Counted from the first letter of the stretch, positions 1 through 11,697 are shown. The stretch is DNA of 64,000 nucleotides from Melieria omissa (GCA_963971225.1 OZ020267.1:50849993-50913992), one strand, 5' to 3'. The notes: generated by a model not told the origin, from the letters alone. Translations and numbers: made by a program.

Positions 1-138
1 TGCATCATTTTGCTCCGATTCTCATCACTCTTGACATACCTGCCAACGCAAAACGATGTGATGCCATTAGATTCAGCTACTCGAAATTCGAAATTTCACT
101 CAAGCACTCAATGGGAATCGAGCTCTCGACAAGTTTAG
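1..138 (+). CDS. Possible C-terminal end of an unidentified protein (partial)
   Basis: Frame 1 is open from the first base to a TAG at 136-138, giving 45 residues that end in a polar, serine-rich tail (last residues WESSSRQV). No start is visible, so any gene would enter from the left. A second frame (frame 3) is also open over nearly the same stretch, which weakens the call. What follows is AT-rich and 3'UTR-like, which fits a last exon. I do not recognise the protein, and no acceptor site is obvious inside the first 138 bases. It could be chance. Confidence 0.2.
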   Translation, partial: CIILLRFSSLLTYLPTQNDVMPLDSATRNSKFHSSTQWESSSRQV

Positions 139-2492
139 GCAACTAACGTACTCACACACCTACACACCCACAAACATTCTGCAAGACAAGGCTACGCATA
201 TATATTACCATATTTAGAGCATATATAGCTGCCGCAATATACCACATATATATAGATACTATATGTATATTGATATGTATACTACATACTAAATTATTAA
301 AGAATCTTCAAACAAATACTAACTACGCCTACAGCGAACAGACACCAGCACCGACTCGACTCGACTCGAGCACACAGACACATACCACGACTGGCTGCAG
401 CTCGAGTTAGAATACAAGAAATAGATATCTAACGTTGCGAGTTGTGGTTTGCTGGAACAGCCAGATATAAGGAAAAATGTATGCCGAAGCGCCAACAATA
501 GTGAAACAAAGCTAAAAACACAAAATAAAGAAAATAAAAACCCATAAGCTGAAACCAGAAAATGCAAATATGATCACAATGAAAAACGATATATCAAATA
601 TTTAGACTATATACAATATAAATATACACATAGGCATGCATATACATACATACATACAGACATACATACATACAGTACATACAGTACATACCTTATATAC
701 AAAATATGCGTACATTTCTACATATATGTATATGTATGTATGTTTACGTACATGAAACATCTGCTAAATATGAAAAGCAAAGAATCGAAACCTAGAGCAA
801 GCCAGAACAGAACAGACAAGAATAGAATAGAATAGAACAGAACAGAGCTAAGCCGAGCAGAAGCCAGACATGTAGAAACACAACACTAGGCGCTAGAATC
901 TAACAACAAACACAACAACAGAGAAGAATAAATTAAAACTGCTGTGAGAATAATGTTAAATATTTACCATTTCATTTACGACTGCTCATGTGAGCAACTG
1001 AATAATCTTAGTACACAGGCTGGCGACGACGACGACGACGACGACAACAACTAAGAAGAAGAAGAAGAAGCTGTAGGTAGTACTTGTAGAATCCAAATGT
1101 GTCTGGAAATGAGCACAGACGACAAGACAACAATATAAAGTCGAGTCAAACAAATTTTTGTTGTTGTTGTTCAAGGCCTTTTTGTAAAAACTAAAACTCA
1201 TAAAAATAAAACAAAGCTAAAGCAAATCATGTAACGTAAAGTGGAGTGAACGGGCAAATTGTAAAAAAAAAAAAAACTTATGCCAACTCTGCTCTATGCG
1301 AAAACACACTGAAAACGAGGCGAAAATCAATGCAAGCAAAGTAGGGCAGCGCACCATAGACGAGGCGCAAACTGAAGGACTAGCGACACTACCTGTAAAT
1401 GTTGAATTTTTTTTTTATAACAACACAAATAAGAAATGCAAAAACAACCTGCAATTCGTTACTCGAACAAATACTTTTTTATTTGAATGCTAAACATTGA
1501 AAACTCCCAACCAGAAGACTATGATTTTCATTTGAAAACTGCATTGGTGTTTGTTGCACTCACACATATACACACCGACACATACATACACACACACACA
1601 CATACATACATTTAAATGTGATAGTAGTTTTATATTGATTAATGAATTGAATAACAGAATTCATGATTACCATTACCTATGATTATCATTATTATTAAAT
1701 TATGATTGATTATTATGTACCACTCTATGATTACTGTAATAGTAACTAATGTAAAATGCTTATGTTCAGTAATTGTAAAAAGTAAATATATATTAAATTA
1801 AATTAAATTAGAATTGTGTAGGAATGCGAGCGGTCAGAGTTGAGAACGTGAAGCAGAAACCCGAACACGACAAAGAATTCACTAAAACATAAAACACTAT
1901 ATACCTAAAACCTAATAATACATTTGTAGCATATTTAACAATTACAATAATACAAGGAAACATAATAAATAATAGAAATACGATATATACCTACGCGTAT
2001 AATCACCCTGATGCGTTGCTCGATTGCGAGGCCAATTAACGCAAATTATAAATAAATAAATAAATAAATAAATAACAATTGATATAGGACAACAGCAACA
2101 TATGAGCATACAGTAAACAAGGAACGAAGAAGAAGAAGAAGAAGATGAAATGATGAACGCGGAAAAAATACAAAACAATAAAAATACTATAATTGATTTG
2201 ACCAAAAAATTTAAATATGTCTGTGTTTTATTTGGCAGTGTGACGTGCGCGTGCGGGGTTTATACCCCCCGGTGCGCACATGGCGCAGTTAAAATTCCAA
2301 ACGATGTGGAATTTTTTGGGCTCCGTAAATAAATTCAAATAAACACGACAAGATCAAAGTCAAAACAAAAGTGTCAATGAATGAACAGCGAATTGCTGGC
2401 AGTCGTTAAGAGCTGAACGAAGGAGGTGTTTTTTTTATGCACGAAATTTATATGGTGCCACGTGTCTAGTTAGAAGGCTAAAGAATCTGAGG
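139..2492. other. AT-rich, 3'UTR-like stretch with microsatellites
   Basis: No supportable gene. The sequence is AT-rich with ATACAT-type repeats (640-690), GAC and GAA trinucleotide runs (1022-1070), a CA/CATA tract (1560-1612) and an AAAT tract (2049-2076). AATAAA-type hexamers occur near 525, 928 and 1203 on the plus strand. If the left-edge frame is a real last exon, this could be its long 3'UTR; that is inference. Confidence 0.4.
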
Positions 2493-2496
2493 TTAA

Positions 2497-2975
2497 CCCA
2501 TTGATGCCGGGTACCAGTTCCGCCCATACGATTTTGATAAAATTTCATACACGACCTGGAATTGACCCAAAATGATCAGAAACAATATTTCAGCTTTATA
2601 TCTCTGCACGTTGCTGAGATATTCATTAGGTATTTTGTACCCATTACGTAGCAATGGTAGCTTTTTTCCATACTTTGTGAAGTGAGCAGCTAAACACGTG
2701 AACGAAAGTTGTATTTTTTACAGGTGAGTTAGGAGGCAGATTTTTGTTAAGTTTCGCCACATTTTCCATCTCCAAAAAATTCACGATTTCTGGAGTCTGG
2801 TAACTCTAGCTAGATGGCGAAATTTTAGGGTGACCTTCACTAGGTTAAGATAGTTCCATCTTTACCCAAACTATCCCTATCACTGGTTTTGAGAGATCTC
2901 AAACATTGACTTTTTTGTGATTTAAAAAAAAATCAATTTTCATGGGTAAAATTTTACCCATAAGGCAGCAATGGG
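2497..2975. mobile_element. TTAA-flanked MITE (piggyBac-type), 479 bp
   Basis: The element is bounded by TTAA on both sides (2493-2496 and 2976-2979). Its ends are inverted copies: the left end reads CCCATTGATGCC and the right end, read backwards, CCCATTGCTGCC. TTAA target duplication with ends starting CCC is the hallmark of the piggyBac superfamily. It has no coding capacity, so it would be a non-autonomous copy. Confidence 0.7.
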
Positions 2976-2979
2976 TTAA

Positions 2980-3890
2980 GATGAAATTGTTTGGAACAGC
3001 TTGTTCCAGACAGACTGCGTAAAAAGTATTGGCATGTCGCATGAGTGAAAGATATCTATCGCCACAATTTTGTCTGTGAATTGTAGCACTGAGCACTGAG
3101 TTATTTCAGGCGTCAAGTGTCACACCAGCTGTTTTTTGAAATGGCACTTTTTAGTGCGGAATATACGCCACCGCTGTCTGTGCGGTGTGTTTCTATTGAG
3201 GAAAAAGCACTGAAAGTTCATTGCACCCACTAAAATCAACTCACCCCTCCCGAGTCACTCTTGATGATGTTAAGTTAGGAGGTTTAATGTAGACATAGGC
3301 ACTTGAGTTGAATTGAGTTAGTTCGACCACTTCTGTATACCAAATAACAGGCAGCTTGTCCTGCTTTTCGAACATCGCAATGAGCCCAATGATCCATATT
3401 TCGTCTAAGCAGAACGAATGTGCTTTGTTAGAGTTATGAATTTGATGAGCCTTTAAAAATGATGAGATTCCAATTATATCCACTTTATTTTAGTGAAGAA
3501 CCGCAGGGTTCCATAAAGTTCCACTTCTGAGAGCTCGCTTAAATTTTTGAAAAATTTCGCTAGTAGTGTAGAATAGCCTTGTAGGTATTAGGGCTGAACA
3601 GCTACACAGACACAGTGATTCTTAACCATGAAACCCAGCATCTAGTGTCCCGTGCAAACTGCGTGATTTTTGACACTTCCTTATTGAATCTGTCAAGTAT
3701 GATTGTTTTTTATTGATTATGAGAGATCCATATCAGACTCGAATCTTGCAGACTTCTATGAGATATTTTCTTGAAGTTGGCCTCAAACAAAATATATATC
3801 CAGACTTTTTCTTTTGGAACCTCTAAAGAAGCGTGCACTTGTTCCGCAAAAGAGAGAAGATCGTTTAGTGGCTTCAACGGCCTCCGAAAG
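2980..3890. other. Intergenic stretch, nothing identified
   Basis: Mixed-composition DNA with only short unconvincing ORFs on both strands. No TIRs, conserved protein motif or RNA gene seen. Confidence 0.4.
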
Positions 3891-4414
3891 TACGTGGGCA
3901 GTCCCATAAGTACTTAGCCCCACCGCTCGATGGTGCCACTATCGTAAGAGAAATTTACTATCGTGTAGTACATCCTCGTAAACGGCTACTGTCAAGATTT
4001 CAGCCATATTGGATTTGTAGTTTAGTTTTGACCGCGTGTGGAAACGAACGTGTCCGCGGATTTTAGAAAAATGGAAAAAGAGCAATGTCGGTCGGTGATT
4101 CGTCAAATTGGTCGCATTAGGCTACGAACAGCTGCCCCATCCACCGTATTCTCCAAAATTGGCCCCGTGTGACTTCTTTTTGTTTCCAAACTTGAAAAAG
4201 TCACTCGCCGGGCAGAAATTTGAGTGAATGAGGAGGTTATCGCCGCCACGGAGGCCTCCAGAAAACGTATTTTTCAGACGGGTTAAAGAAGTTGGAGCAT
4301 CGCTGGGTCAAGAGTATCGAGTTGAAAGGAGACTACGTTGAGAAATAAATCGCCACTTTTCCAAAATTTTCGTTTTTCTTTTGTAGGCTAAGTACTTATC
4401 GGACCACCCACGTA
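3891..4414 (+). mobile_element. Deleted mariner element, 524 bp
   Basis: The two ends are inverted repeats of about 29 bp with a few mismatches: the left begins TACGTGGGCAGTCC, and the right, read backwards, begins TACGTGGGTGGTCC; both continue into the same ATAAGTACTTAGCC. The terminal TA is consistent with TA target duplication. Inside are the extreme N-terminus and the C-terminal third of a mariner transposase joined by a deletion. It is about 40 percent of the usual 1.3 kb for the family, so non-autonomous. Confidence 0.85.
4071..4348 (+). pseudogene. Mariner transposase, internally deleted and frameshifted
   Basis: The frame opens with MEKEQCRSVIR, a mariner-like N-terminus, at 4071. 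After about 15 codons the sequence jumps, in another frame, to the end of the DDE domain: YSPKLAPCDFFLFPNLKK from about 4138, containing the third catalytic Asp of the D34D signature. That frame stops at 4225-4227; later pieces in shifted frames read RWVKSIELKGDYVEK and end at TAA 4346-4348. The DNA-binding domain and the first two catalytic Asp regions are missing. It cannot make active transposase. Confidence 0.8.
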
Positions 4415-4629
4415 CTATCAGAGCAGTCTGTCATTTGTTTTACCGAATGCAGGTTTTGAGAGCCCATTTTTTTCATAATTTCATTTATTATTAATTAGTC
4501 AAAGAACAATTGTTTGCTTACTGACTAATAAAGAACAGCGTAATGGATAAGTAACAAAATAATATTACGTAACAATCGATAACTTAATTAAAAACAGAAT
4601 TTATGTAACAATTTCAAAAAAATATTGCT

Positions 4630-4740
4630 TTAGAAGCAGTGGTCCACCAAAGAGTTTTTTGAGATCTTATTTAATTCTAGTATAGCTCGCATAGGAGGAG
4701 CATTTAAAGCATAATTCGTTTTGACGAAACCAACATTAAC
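4630..4740 (-). pseudogene. LINE ORF2 C-terminal remnant
   Basis: The minus strand encodes VNVGFVKTNYALNAPPMRA followed by ILELNKIS. This matches in layout the C-terminal tails at 39713-40132 (SNYALNVPLVRALSEFNKI) and 25770-25976 (KTNYAKNAPITRVLTEFN), so all three belong to one non-LTR retrotransposon family. Just upstream on the minus strand, the counterpart of the INFN motif seems to lie near 4945, beyond a roughly 170-bp block that begins TTAACCCTTTCAGTC at 4736. That block may be an insertion. The family assignment is by internal comparison only. Confidence 0.5.
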
Positions 4741-4910
4741 CCTTTCAGTCACAATGTCCAATATATTGGACTTCAGCCCATACAATTCATACAGAGTAAA
4801 GCAGGACACCCTTTGTCTCATCATACAAATCGAGTTCGGATATCTACGTGAATGTTTGACCGCAAATAAATGCAACGAGTGTCAACGAACAATTCCCGTG
4901 CTCACCTGAT
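4736..4910. repeat. Possible TTAA insertion within LINE remnant
   Basis: This begins TTAACCCTTTCAGTCACAAT, resembling the ends of other TTAA elements in the window, and contains a perfect 16-bp palindrome GTCCAATATATTGGAC (4756-4771). It separates two parts of the LINE C-terminal frame on the minus strand. No matching second terminus is obvious near 4905, so the right boundary is a guess. Confidence 0.3.
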
Positions 4911-4943
4911 ATGGTTGTAAGTGGAGTCTTCCCGAAGCTAAAA

Positions 4944-5219
4944 TTAATATTCTGTAGAAGATGTTTTGGGATGATTTAGGTCATAAAAGAAAATTCGTTG
5001 AATCATACCGAGGTCAAGCAGCCTACGGGCAATATACAAACATTTGCAGGTTTGTGTTAGTCGCTGCCATGCTGCATTGCGTTTGAAGAGACGTGCTTTG
5101 AATTTGATAATGTAAAGGTTCATGAATAAGTCCCTAGCTTCGCTGGGTGTAGCTGAAGTTGGCGTCCTAAGACTTTGTCTAAGTTGCATGGAAGCCCCTA
5201 GTCTCGGCATCTGAATCAT
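4944..5219 (-). other. Unidentified 91-codon open frame next to LINE remnant
   Basis: This minus-strand open frame lies directly upstream of the LINE remnant at 4630-4740 and could be more of its ORF2, but I cannot match it to the corresponding part of the 39.7-kb copy. It is basic and Leu/Arg-rich. It is recorded because of position only. Confidence 0.2.
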
Positions 5220-5235
5220 TCGTCACTTTAGTGTA

Positions 5236-6763
5236 AAAAACCACAAGTTACAGTACGAAATCAAACTTCAATTTCCCAACATTTAGAATAACATTTACAT
5301 TTGAACTTGAACTTGCGGCGATTTCAACATTAAGTCAATTGAAAAATTGTGGTTTTTTGTACGTTGATCATCTCAGTTATTGGGATAAGAAACACACTAG
5401 TTCTCTGTGGCTCACTAGATCGACCTGAAGCTCAAGATGGATTTTAGCTCCACCGGATACACCCTAACAAACCCTAACGCTACTGGGCATCGCAATGGAC
5501 CCAAGCAGCCTCAATGTGGAATCTGCTTAACCTAATCTGACCCAACTACGACAATATTGAAATAAACAATTAAAGGAATTTCGCTATTAACGCTGATAAA
5601 TATGTACAAAGTGTTGATTCCAGTGATTCGGGATTTTCCCCTTCAATGTGTTTTGCCCTAGACCGCAAAATTACTTCGATCAATTTACATAGTTGATCGA
5701 GGGAAAAAGTGTAATTTCTACAGTTTGTTGTTGTTTATAAACAAATAGAACAAACACGCCATTCGAGAAAGCAAAACAAAGTCACAGCAAATGTTCTTAA
5801 GTGGCTAATTCTGTGCGAAAGTGTTGTGTCCGCACACTTCCCCGCACACTCGACTTGTGCGCCGCATGAGCTGAAATGAGTAAACTGATAATGCAAATTG
5901 AGGTGGCTTTTAGGTGGAGCCGACTTTGCGCCGCAACTCAAAGTACGAGTGCGAGCGTGAGGCGCCCCCGTTTGAAATGGGCACTCGAGGCATTTGAAAG
6001 GTAAAGTTCAATTGAAACACTTATACCTAATAATAATGAAGGCAAAAGTAAATGTGCAGCAATTTCCATAAAAACACGTCTCAATTGGCGGCAATTGAAA
6101 CGATAAGATTCGCTTTGTATGAACACGAACTTGATGTTGACGTTGGCGACGTCGGCGTCGGCGTTGGCGTTGGCGTTGGCGTTAGCGAAACGATGTACGA
6201 ACAATGGGAAATTTGCAATTAGTAAAATGCCATAAATTAAATTACAAAATATGTACTGCGGCACAAAGCTGCAAACAAATGCACACACACACACAGACAC
6301 GCGAGCCCCGGGCTATTTGAATACACACACTCACACACACATGTGCACGCACAGTGAGTGCATTTGAATACAAAAGGAAACCAAGTGGCGGCCGTAAATT
6401 TTGCAAAGGAAATTCAAAGTGATTCGTCGAATTGAACGCGCAAAGAGCGAACGCAGCATTGGTGGACACAGCGCGCGCCAAAATGGAAAATGCGCGTCGC
6501 TTGTGCGCGCAGAACGCTCGCAATTGCGAAACAACTGGGCGGATGGAGCGGAGCGGCGCGGTCTCGTGACGGATGGCGGATGGGGTTGAGTCGTCGCCAT
6601 TGTTGTTGCTTTGCCAAATAGTATAATCATACATTGTTGTTGTTGTTGTTGTTGTTGTTGCTGCTGTTGTGTGTGTGTGCTTCTGCAAAAGAAGAATCGC
6701 ACTGAAAATCATAAATTATTTATGTGCAAGCCTTGCATATTCAATATTGGGCAATCGACAGCA
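5236..6763. other. Intergenic stretch with simple repeats
   Basis: A GGCGTT hexamer array lies at about 6140-6185, a CA tract at about 6280-6297, and a GTT trinucleotide run at 6634-6672 leading into GT repeats. The segment 6420-6600 is GC-richer and open in several overlapping frames, typical of low-complexity sequence rather than a gene. No gene supported. Confidence 0.4.
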
Positions 6764-6930
6764 ATGGCAACAACAACAACAATAACAGAGGCACAAATGT
6801 TGCAAAATCCAAGACGCGATTACGAATTCAGCCGTGGCAGCATTCGGAGACTCCTTCACGATCGAGGCGAAAATGGTAAAAATAGCAGTGACGTGCATCA
6901 GCTGCGAACCGCTGCAAGCTCGGTGCAAAC
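6764..6930 (+). CDS. Candidate first coding exon ending at a GTGAGT donor
   Basis: From ATG 6764-6766 the frame reads MATTTTITEAQMLQNPRRDY and continues through EFSRGSIRRLLHDRG to the end of the open frame. The frame hits TGA at 6932-6934, but a good splice donor (AAC|GTGAGT) falls at 6930/6931, just before the stop, as expected if the coding sequence continues in a later exon. After the threonine run the composition is not repetitive and looks protein-like. I do not recognise the product and see no partner exon. An alternative is chance ORF plus chance donor. Confidence 0.3.
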
Positions 6931-6934
6931 GTGA

Positions 6935-8354
6935 GTAGGACGTGGGCCAGAGCACTTACCACAGTTATTACAATATGTCGATGTGTGTTGGAATGGCGTC
7001 CATCTGGAACTGAATGCATGAAAATGACTGTGTGCCGTATGAAAAGTTGGCGGCCTTTGAGTTTGGAGGACACATCGCGTGCTGCTCGAATTGGTTGGCG
7101 CGTTGGCGTTGGTCAGCGCAATTGCACCCATAATTCCACTTCTGTCGCCAATGCGCCCGTCATATATGTAAATGTGTAAGTGTGTATATGGGTGCGCAAT
7201 TTGGCAGCAATTTGAAAAAGTCGTTAATTTCAATTTGCTTAAAATTGCTAATTGATTTTGCAATGAATCGAAATTAAGGTATGATTTTTATGGCTGTGAG
7301 CAATTTAAATTTTAATGCGCTTCGGCAACTTTCACAAGACGTGCAAAATTGCAAAGCAAGGCAAAATGTCAGCGCAGTGAGTATGGAAACTGGGGCGAAC
7401 AAATGTGTACAGATGCGGCCAACTGATCGCCATGTATGGAATTTAGTGCAATGGAATGTTGTGCGAATGCGATTGTTTGCATTGGACAAAATGTTTTAGG
7501 TACGGAAAATGTTTAACGATTATTGTTTAAAGTATTCAATTATTACCAGCTCATATTTGTATATATATATGTATTTGTTATATAATTGTTTCCAAAGGCG
7601 CCAAGTGTTCAGGGTCAGTATTGCCCAGTGTATAGCTAGGTTTAGCTTTTATTTAGATATTTTGGCATTGATTCCAAAGGTGTATGGCTGCGATGTTGAT
7701 CAAACTCTTTCGGCTGGCCCACAACGGGCAGCGAGATTATTGATAGACTAGACTGGAAGAGTTTTGCGTATCGTTTACATTCGTGCAATCGTGCAATAAA
7801 ATATCGTTGAAACATGCAGCCAGACTTTGATTTCTCAGACACTCTGTGAATGAAGCTGTACTTGAAGAACATTCTCTGTCTTCTATGAATCAACCACTGA
7901 TAACTCATCATCACCGTCATTGATAACTCATCATCACCATCATTGATGAGTTATCTGTGGTTCAACTGTGGTAAGTTAAAATGGTCCTAGAGGAGTAAAC
8001 TGTGTCAAAGTTACAAGGCTACTGCAAGGATAAGAAGGACATTGAACCTTCGCCAAATTCTTCTCAGCCATAAGTCTGACCTCTAAAGCAAAAGTTGTCG
8101 ACACTCTGGTGACAGAAGACTTAAAAAAGTTTGGCGTAATAGTCAGCGCTCTTTTGGGGGGTTTTATTAGACTTATTGCGGAACAGTGATGAGCAAAAGA
8201 CTTCATTTAAAGTCTTCTGCCACGCCGCAGTTTCTAAATGAGGGAGAAAAGTCTTTCTATTACAAGACGCACAATGAATTCAAGAACACTCACTTTGAAA
8301 ATGTTAAGTGTTCAAGTTTTGAGTTTGAACTACACATTTCTGTTCAAACGATAC
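6935..8354. other. Intergenic or intronic stretch
   Basis: No supportable gene. If the exon ending at 6930 is real, this would be the start of its intron. It contains an imperfect hairpin at 7894-7960 with internal direct repeats, listed separately. Other ORFs are short and unconvincing. Confidence 0.4.
7894..7960. repeat. Imperfect 17-bp hairpin with duplicated arm
   Basis: The left arm CCACTGATAACTCATCA (7894-7910) pairs with TGATGAGTTATCTGTGG (7944-7960) at 16 of 17 positions. The GATAACTCATCA motif is present twice on the plus strand (7899-7910 and 7922-7933), so either copy could pair with the right arm. Confidence 0.6.
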
Positions 8355-8358
8355 TTAA

Positions 8359-8944
8359 GGGGTCAATACGTGTAAATTTACAAAAATTTTTTTTCTGTGA
8401 AATAGACTCCAGGGGGACTTAAGAATATCCCCCTCAAGTGGTTTTTAATTCTGATGACCCGTTCTCCTGCAGCAGCGCTTTATTGATGGTCAATTCGTTC
8501 CGCATGATATCGGTAACGCAAAGTTTAAACCGAATTATTTCGAAACACTGGTTTTTGATTATGGAAGTAGAATATCTCGGCAAGTTTTAGTCCCACTGAT
8601 CTAAAATTTGGGCAGCAACTTTTTTAAAACATAGAACTTCTAAACTTACTAAAAATTTCACTGTTTTTGGCGAAATCCGCGGCGCCATTTTCGGGAAATT
8701 AAGAAAAAAGGTCATTTTTTTCGGTTGGAGCGTATTTTTGTATTTTCGAGAAAATATTTTTTTGTTAGTTCGTTTAGAAGGTACATTTCTCACAATAACT
8801 AAGAGCAATATTTTTTCAGATGATTTTTGAGGCGCCGGCACAACTTCTACTAGAATTTGGGCCCAACGTTGGACCACCACCTCCGCCACCATTTTGAGCA
8901 CGCCAAAAAATCCAAAAATATACCGTTTACACGTATTGACCCCC
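8359..8944. mobile_element. TTAA-flanked MITE, 586 bp
   Basis: TTAA lies at 8355-8358 and 8945-8948. The ends are inverted repeats: the left begins GGGGTCAATACGTGTAAA, and the right, read backwards, is the same apart from one extra G. The long minus-strand frame inside (8587-9018) overruns the element and resembles no transposase I know. The TTAA duplication suggests the piggyBac superfamily, although the terminus is GGG rather than CCC. Confidence 0.75.
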
Positions 8945-9113
8945 TTAAGTGTGGATGTTTCGAATATTTCAGACTGTGTGAACTGTTCGATGCCAAATGT
9001 CGTATGTGCGGTTTCCAATTGAAGCTCTTAACAAAACCCTTTGTATTACTGGTATTAACAGCAACAACAACAACAGCAATCACTACAACCCTTGTTTATG
9101 CCTACATACATAC

Positions 9114-10262
9114 TAGGGATCGCAATTTTTTGCCATTTTGCGATCCCGGGATTTTCGGGATTGAAAAGTCAAATCCCGGGATCCCGGGATTTAATCCCGG
9201 GATTCATATAACAAATTTTTTAATAAAACAATTTTCCCGAATTGCATAAATACTTGTTTATAATAATATATTTATCATAAAAATGGACACATTTTAATCA
9301 CATTTGGGTAGTTTCAAGATTTTGTATCTTGAATTTAATCACATTTTGTTTAACCCTTCAATTCCCATGTCCAAAATAGTAAAAAAGAAAATTTTCTTTT
9401 TAAATAAAAGAGCTTATATACGTTTGGATAAGACAAAAAAATACATAAAAAATGTTTAAACTACCCTCATTTTTATATTGAAAGAAACCACACAAACTCG
9501 CACTGCTTTAATTACGCGTGAAACAAATGAATAAATTTTACAAATGACGTATCGCTAGTGTTGGTAGGAAAATTAAATAAACAGGTACTACTAATTGACT
9601 TTGCTATACAAGTGTTAGAATTTTAAAATAAAAACCTATGTGGTAGGAAAATAAATATTAAGCATCTGCCACCTACAGGTGACACTGGGAATTGAAGAGT
9701 TAACTTAAAAGTTTTTCATTTGACATTTAACTTCAGTTTCATAGCATTTTGTTTTATCCAAAAATGACACTTAAACATAACTTATTACTTTGCAACCGAT
9801 GTATCATAAAGTGCATATATATGCATATTTGATAAAAAAAATAAAATAGTTAATTTGTTTGTGCTTTTAGTTTTACTTCGATTATTTCGATAAAAAAGTT
9901 AAGCGTTTTGATTAACTAAAAACTGAGATCTTAAAAATACAAAGGCATTAAGTGTTTTGTTCTCTTATCTAGAGCGAAATTTATTTCTAATGAACCCTGC
10001 TGAAGAGAAACATCCTTCAGATTCAACACTTGTTGGTTGAATGCTTAGTAAATAATCATAAGTCTTTTGCAAAAGACGCACTCTATCCCCTCCCTTCTCC
10101 CTCAAATAAGGAATTGGGTTTTTGTGCCTTAAAATTTATTTCATTTGAACTTTGAAGCATCTTTTGCAATCCCGAAAATCCCGGGATAAAAGAATTTGAA
10201 TCCCGGGATTTTCGGGACTGGAAAAAGTCCGGGATCCCGGGATCCCGGGATTGCGATGCCTA
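9114..10262. mobile_element. hAT-type element with CCCGGGAT-rich ends, 1149 bp
   Basis: The left end begins TAGGGATCGCAAT; the right end, read backwards, begins TAGGCATCGCAAT. Both subterminal regions are packed with ATCCCGGGAT palindromic units (9140-9205 and 10170-10252), likely transposase-binding clusters. The 8-bp flanks are both ATACATAC (9106-9113 and 10263-10270), as expected of hAT, but they lie in a CATA microsatellite, so the duplication alone is weak evidence. No transposase is recognised. A TTAA MITE is nested inside at 9354-9699. Confidence 0.7.
9354..9699. mobile_element. Nested TTAA-flanked MITE, 346 bp
   Basis: TTAA lies at 9350-9353 and 9700-9703. The ends are CCCTTCAATTCCCA and, read backwards from the right, CTCTTCAATTCCCA. 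It lies wholly inside the hAT-type element at 9114-10262, so it inserted later. No coding capacity. Confidence 0.75.
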
Positions 10263-10460
10263 ATACATACATACATACATACATACATACATAGCTGCCA
10301 CATGATTATCAGCTGCTTTGGTTGGGAGATTCAAAAAAAGCAACATCAACAGCATTGAATAACAATAACAGCAGCAACAGCAACAACAACGACCAGAACA
10401 ACAACAACAATAACAACGACAACAGTAGCAGCAACAACAATAACAACAACGACAATGGCA
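10263..10460. repeat. CATA microsatellite and AAC/CAG-rich tract
   Basis: A CATA tetranucleotide run (10263-10290) is followed by an AAC/CAG-rich tract (10345-10460) that reads as poly-Asn on the plus strand. The open frame there is a by-product of the repeat. Confidence 0.8.
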
Positions 10461-11697
10461 GTGAAGAAATTAAATTAAGACAGAAGAACAAGGCCCACAT
10501 TTTGTTTCCCATGCGCTGAGCGCTGTCGGTGCTTGATGGTGGCGGCGCTGATGGTGCTGACGTTGTTGCTGCTGCTGCTGCTGGTGGCGGTGGCACCAAG
10601 TGGGCACACACATTCATCTGTAGTTGCGTGTTTTTTGTCTTTTTGGCTGGTATAAAGCGTTGGTATTTCGAGATATGCGTATGTTTGTATGTACCAGCGA
10701 GCCAGCCAAACATCCGCACACACATCAATAACAAATGGGCGGTAATTACGGTGAAAAACTCATTTGCCACGTATAATAAATCTTTCGATATATAATTTTT
10801 GAAATGCTCTAAATGTACGCGTATCCGAGTGAACACTGTGCAGAACAACAACAACAAAACCTCCTATAGTTAATGTTAGAAGTGCGGCTGGGATCTGTGT
10901 GGCAGAGACGCATGTGTAGGATTTGAAATTTGTTGTTAGAACACTTTGAGGTTGTCGTGTTCGTTTTTGGGATTTGGGTTTTGTTCGGACGAACAAAACG
11001 GCTTCGTTAGTCGTTCATTTATTGCCCCCCGAGCGAGCAGCGGCAGGCACTGAGCGCGCACGCAGCGAGCGACGCCTATTCCGCAGCGTTGGCCGTACTC
11101 GAAATTCCGTGCGGATTCTTCAAACAATCATTATTCAGAGATACGGCAGAGACGCACAAAGCCGCCTCCTGCAAGCGAATGCGTGCGCGTGTGTGTGTGC
11201 ACACTATAGCCAGCAGATTTAAAATGCTTTACTGGCGAGATACGTGCACTAATTATATTTATGTGCAGGTATAGCGCAGAGTTGGGATCCCGAGAGGATG
11301 GGCGGATTGCTGCTCAGATAAAAGAAATGATAAATTTTCCGTTGTGTTATAAAAAACTGTGGATTTTAAGAATTTTAATGAAACAAAACAATTTTACTAT
11401 GCTTGTACAACAATTAACAAGTGAGCGAATAAGAACAACCATGAAAATGTCATTTAAGATAACAGTGGCAGTAAAATTGCATTAATTTATAAATGGAACG
11501 AAAAAAAGTAATTTCGTAAAATTCGCATAAATTACAGGTTTTTGTAAGTAGGGTTTTTGACATGTTTTAAAATAATATTGCGATTGTCTTCCTTTTTATA
11601 CACGTACGCCCTGTCCCAACCCTTAAGGGACAAACTGCGTTTTTATGAAAGGCTTCCAGTGCGCACAGGCTGCTCACAGAATATTCTTGGACTTTGC
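10461..11697. other. Intergenic stretch, GC-rich in part
   Basis: The 10520-10620 and 10990-11120 parts are GC-rich and open in several frames on both strands, with no recognisable protein or consistent splice signals. No gene supported. Confidence 0.35.

Noticed and set aside
6242..6712. Long minus-strand frames with poly-Thr/Gln and CA-derived residues
   Set aside because: Driven by GTT and CA microsatellites; several frames are open at once.
10309..10857. 182-codon minus frame with Leu-rich repeats
   Set aside because: It reads an AAC/CAG-rich tract on the other strand; low-complexity artefact.
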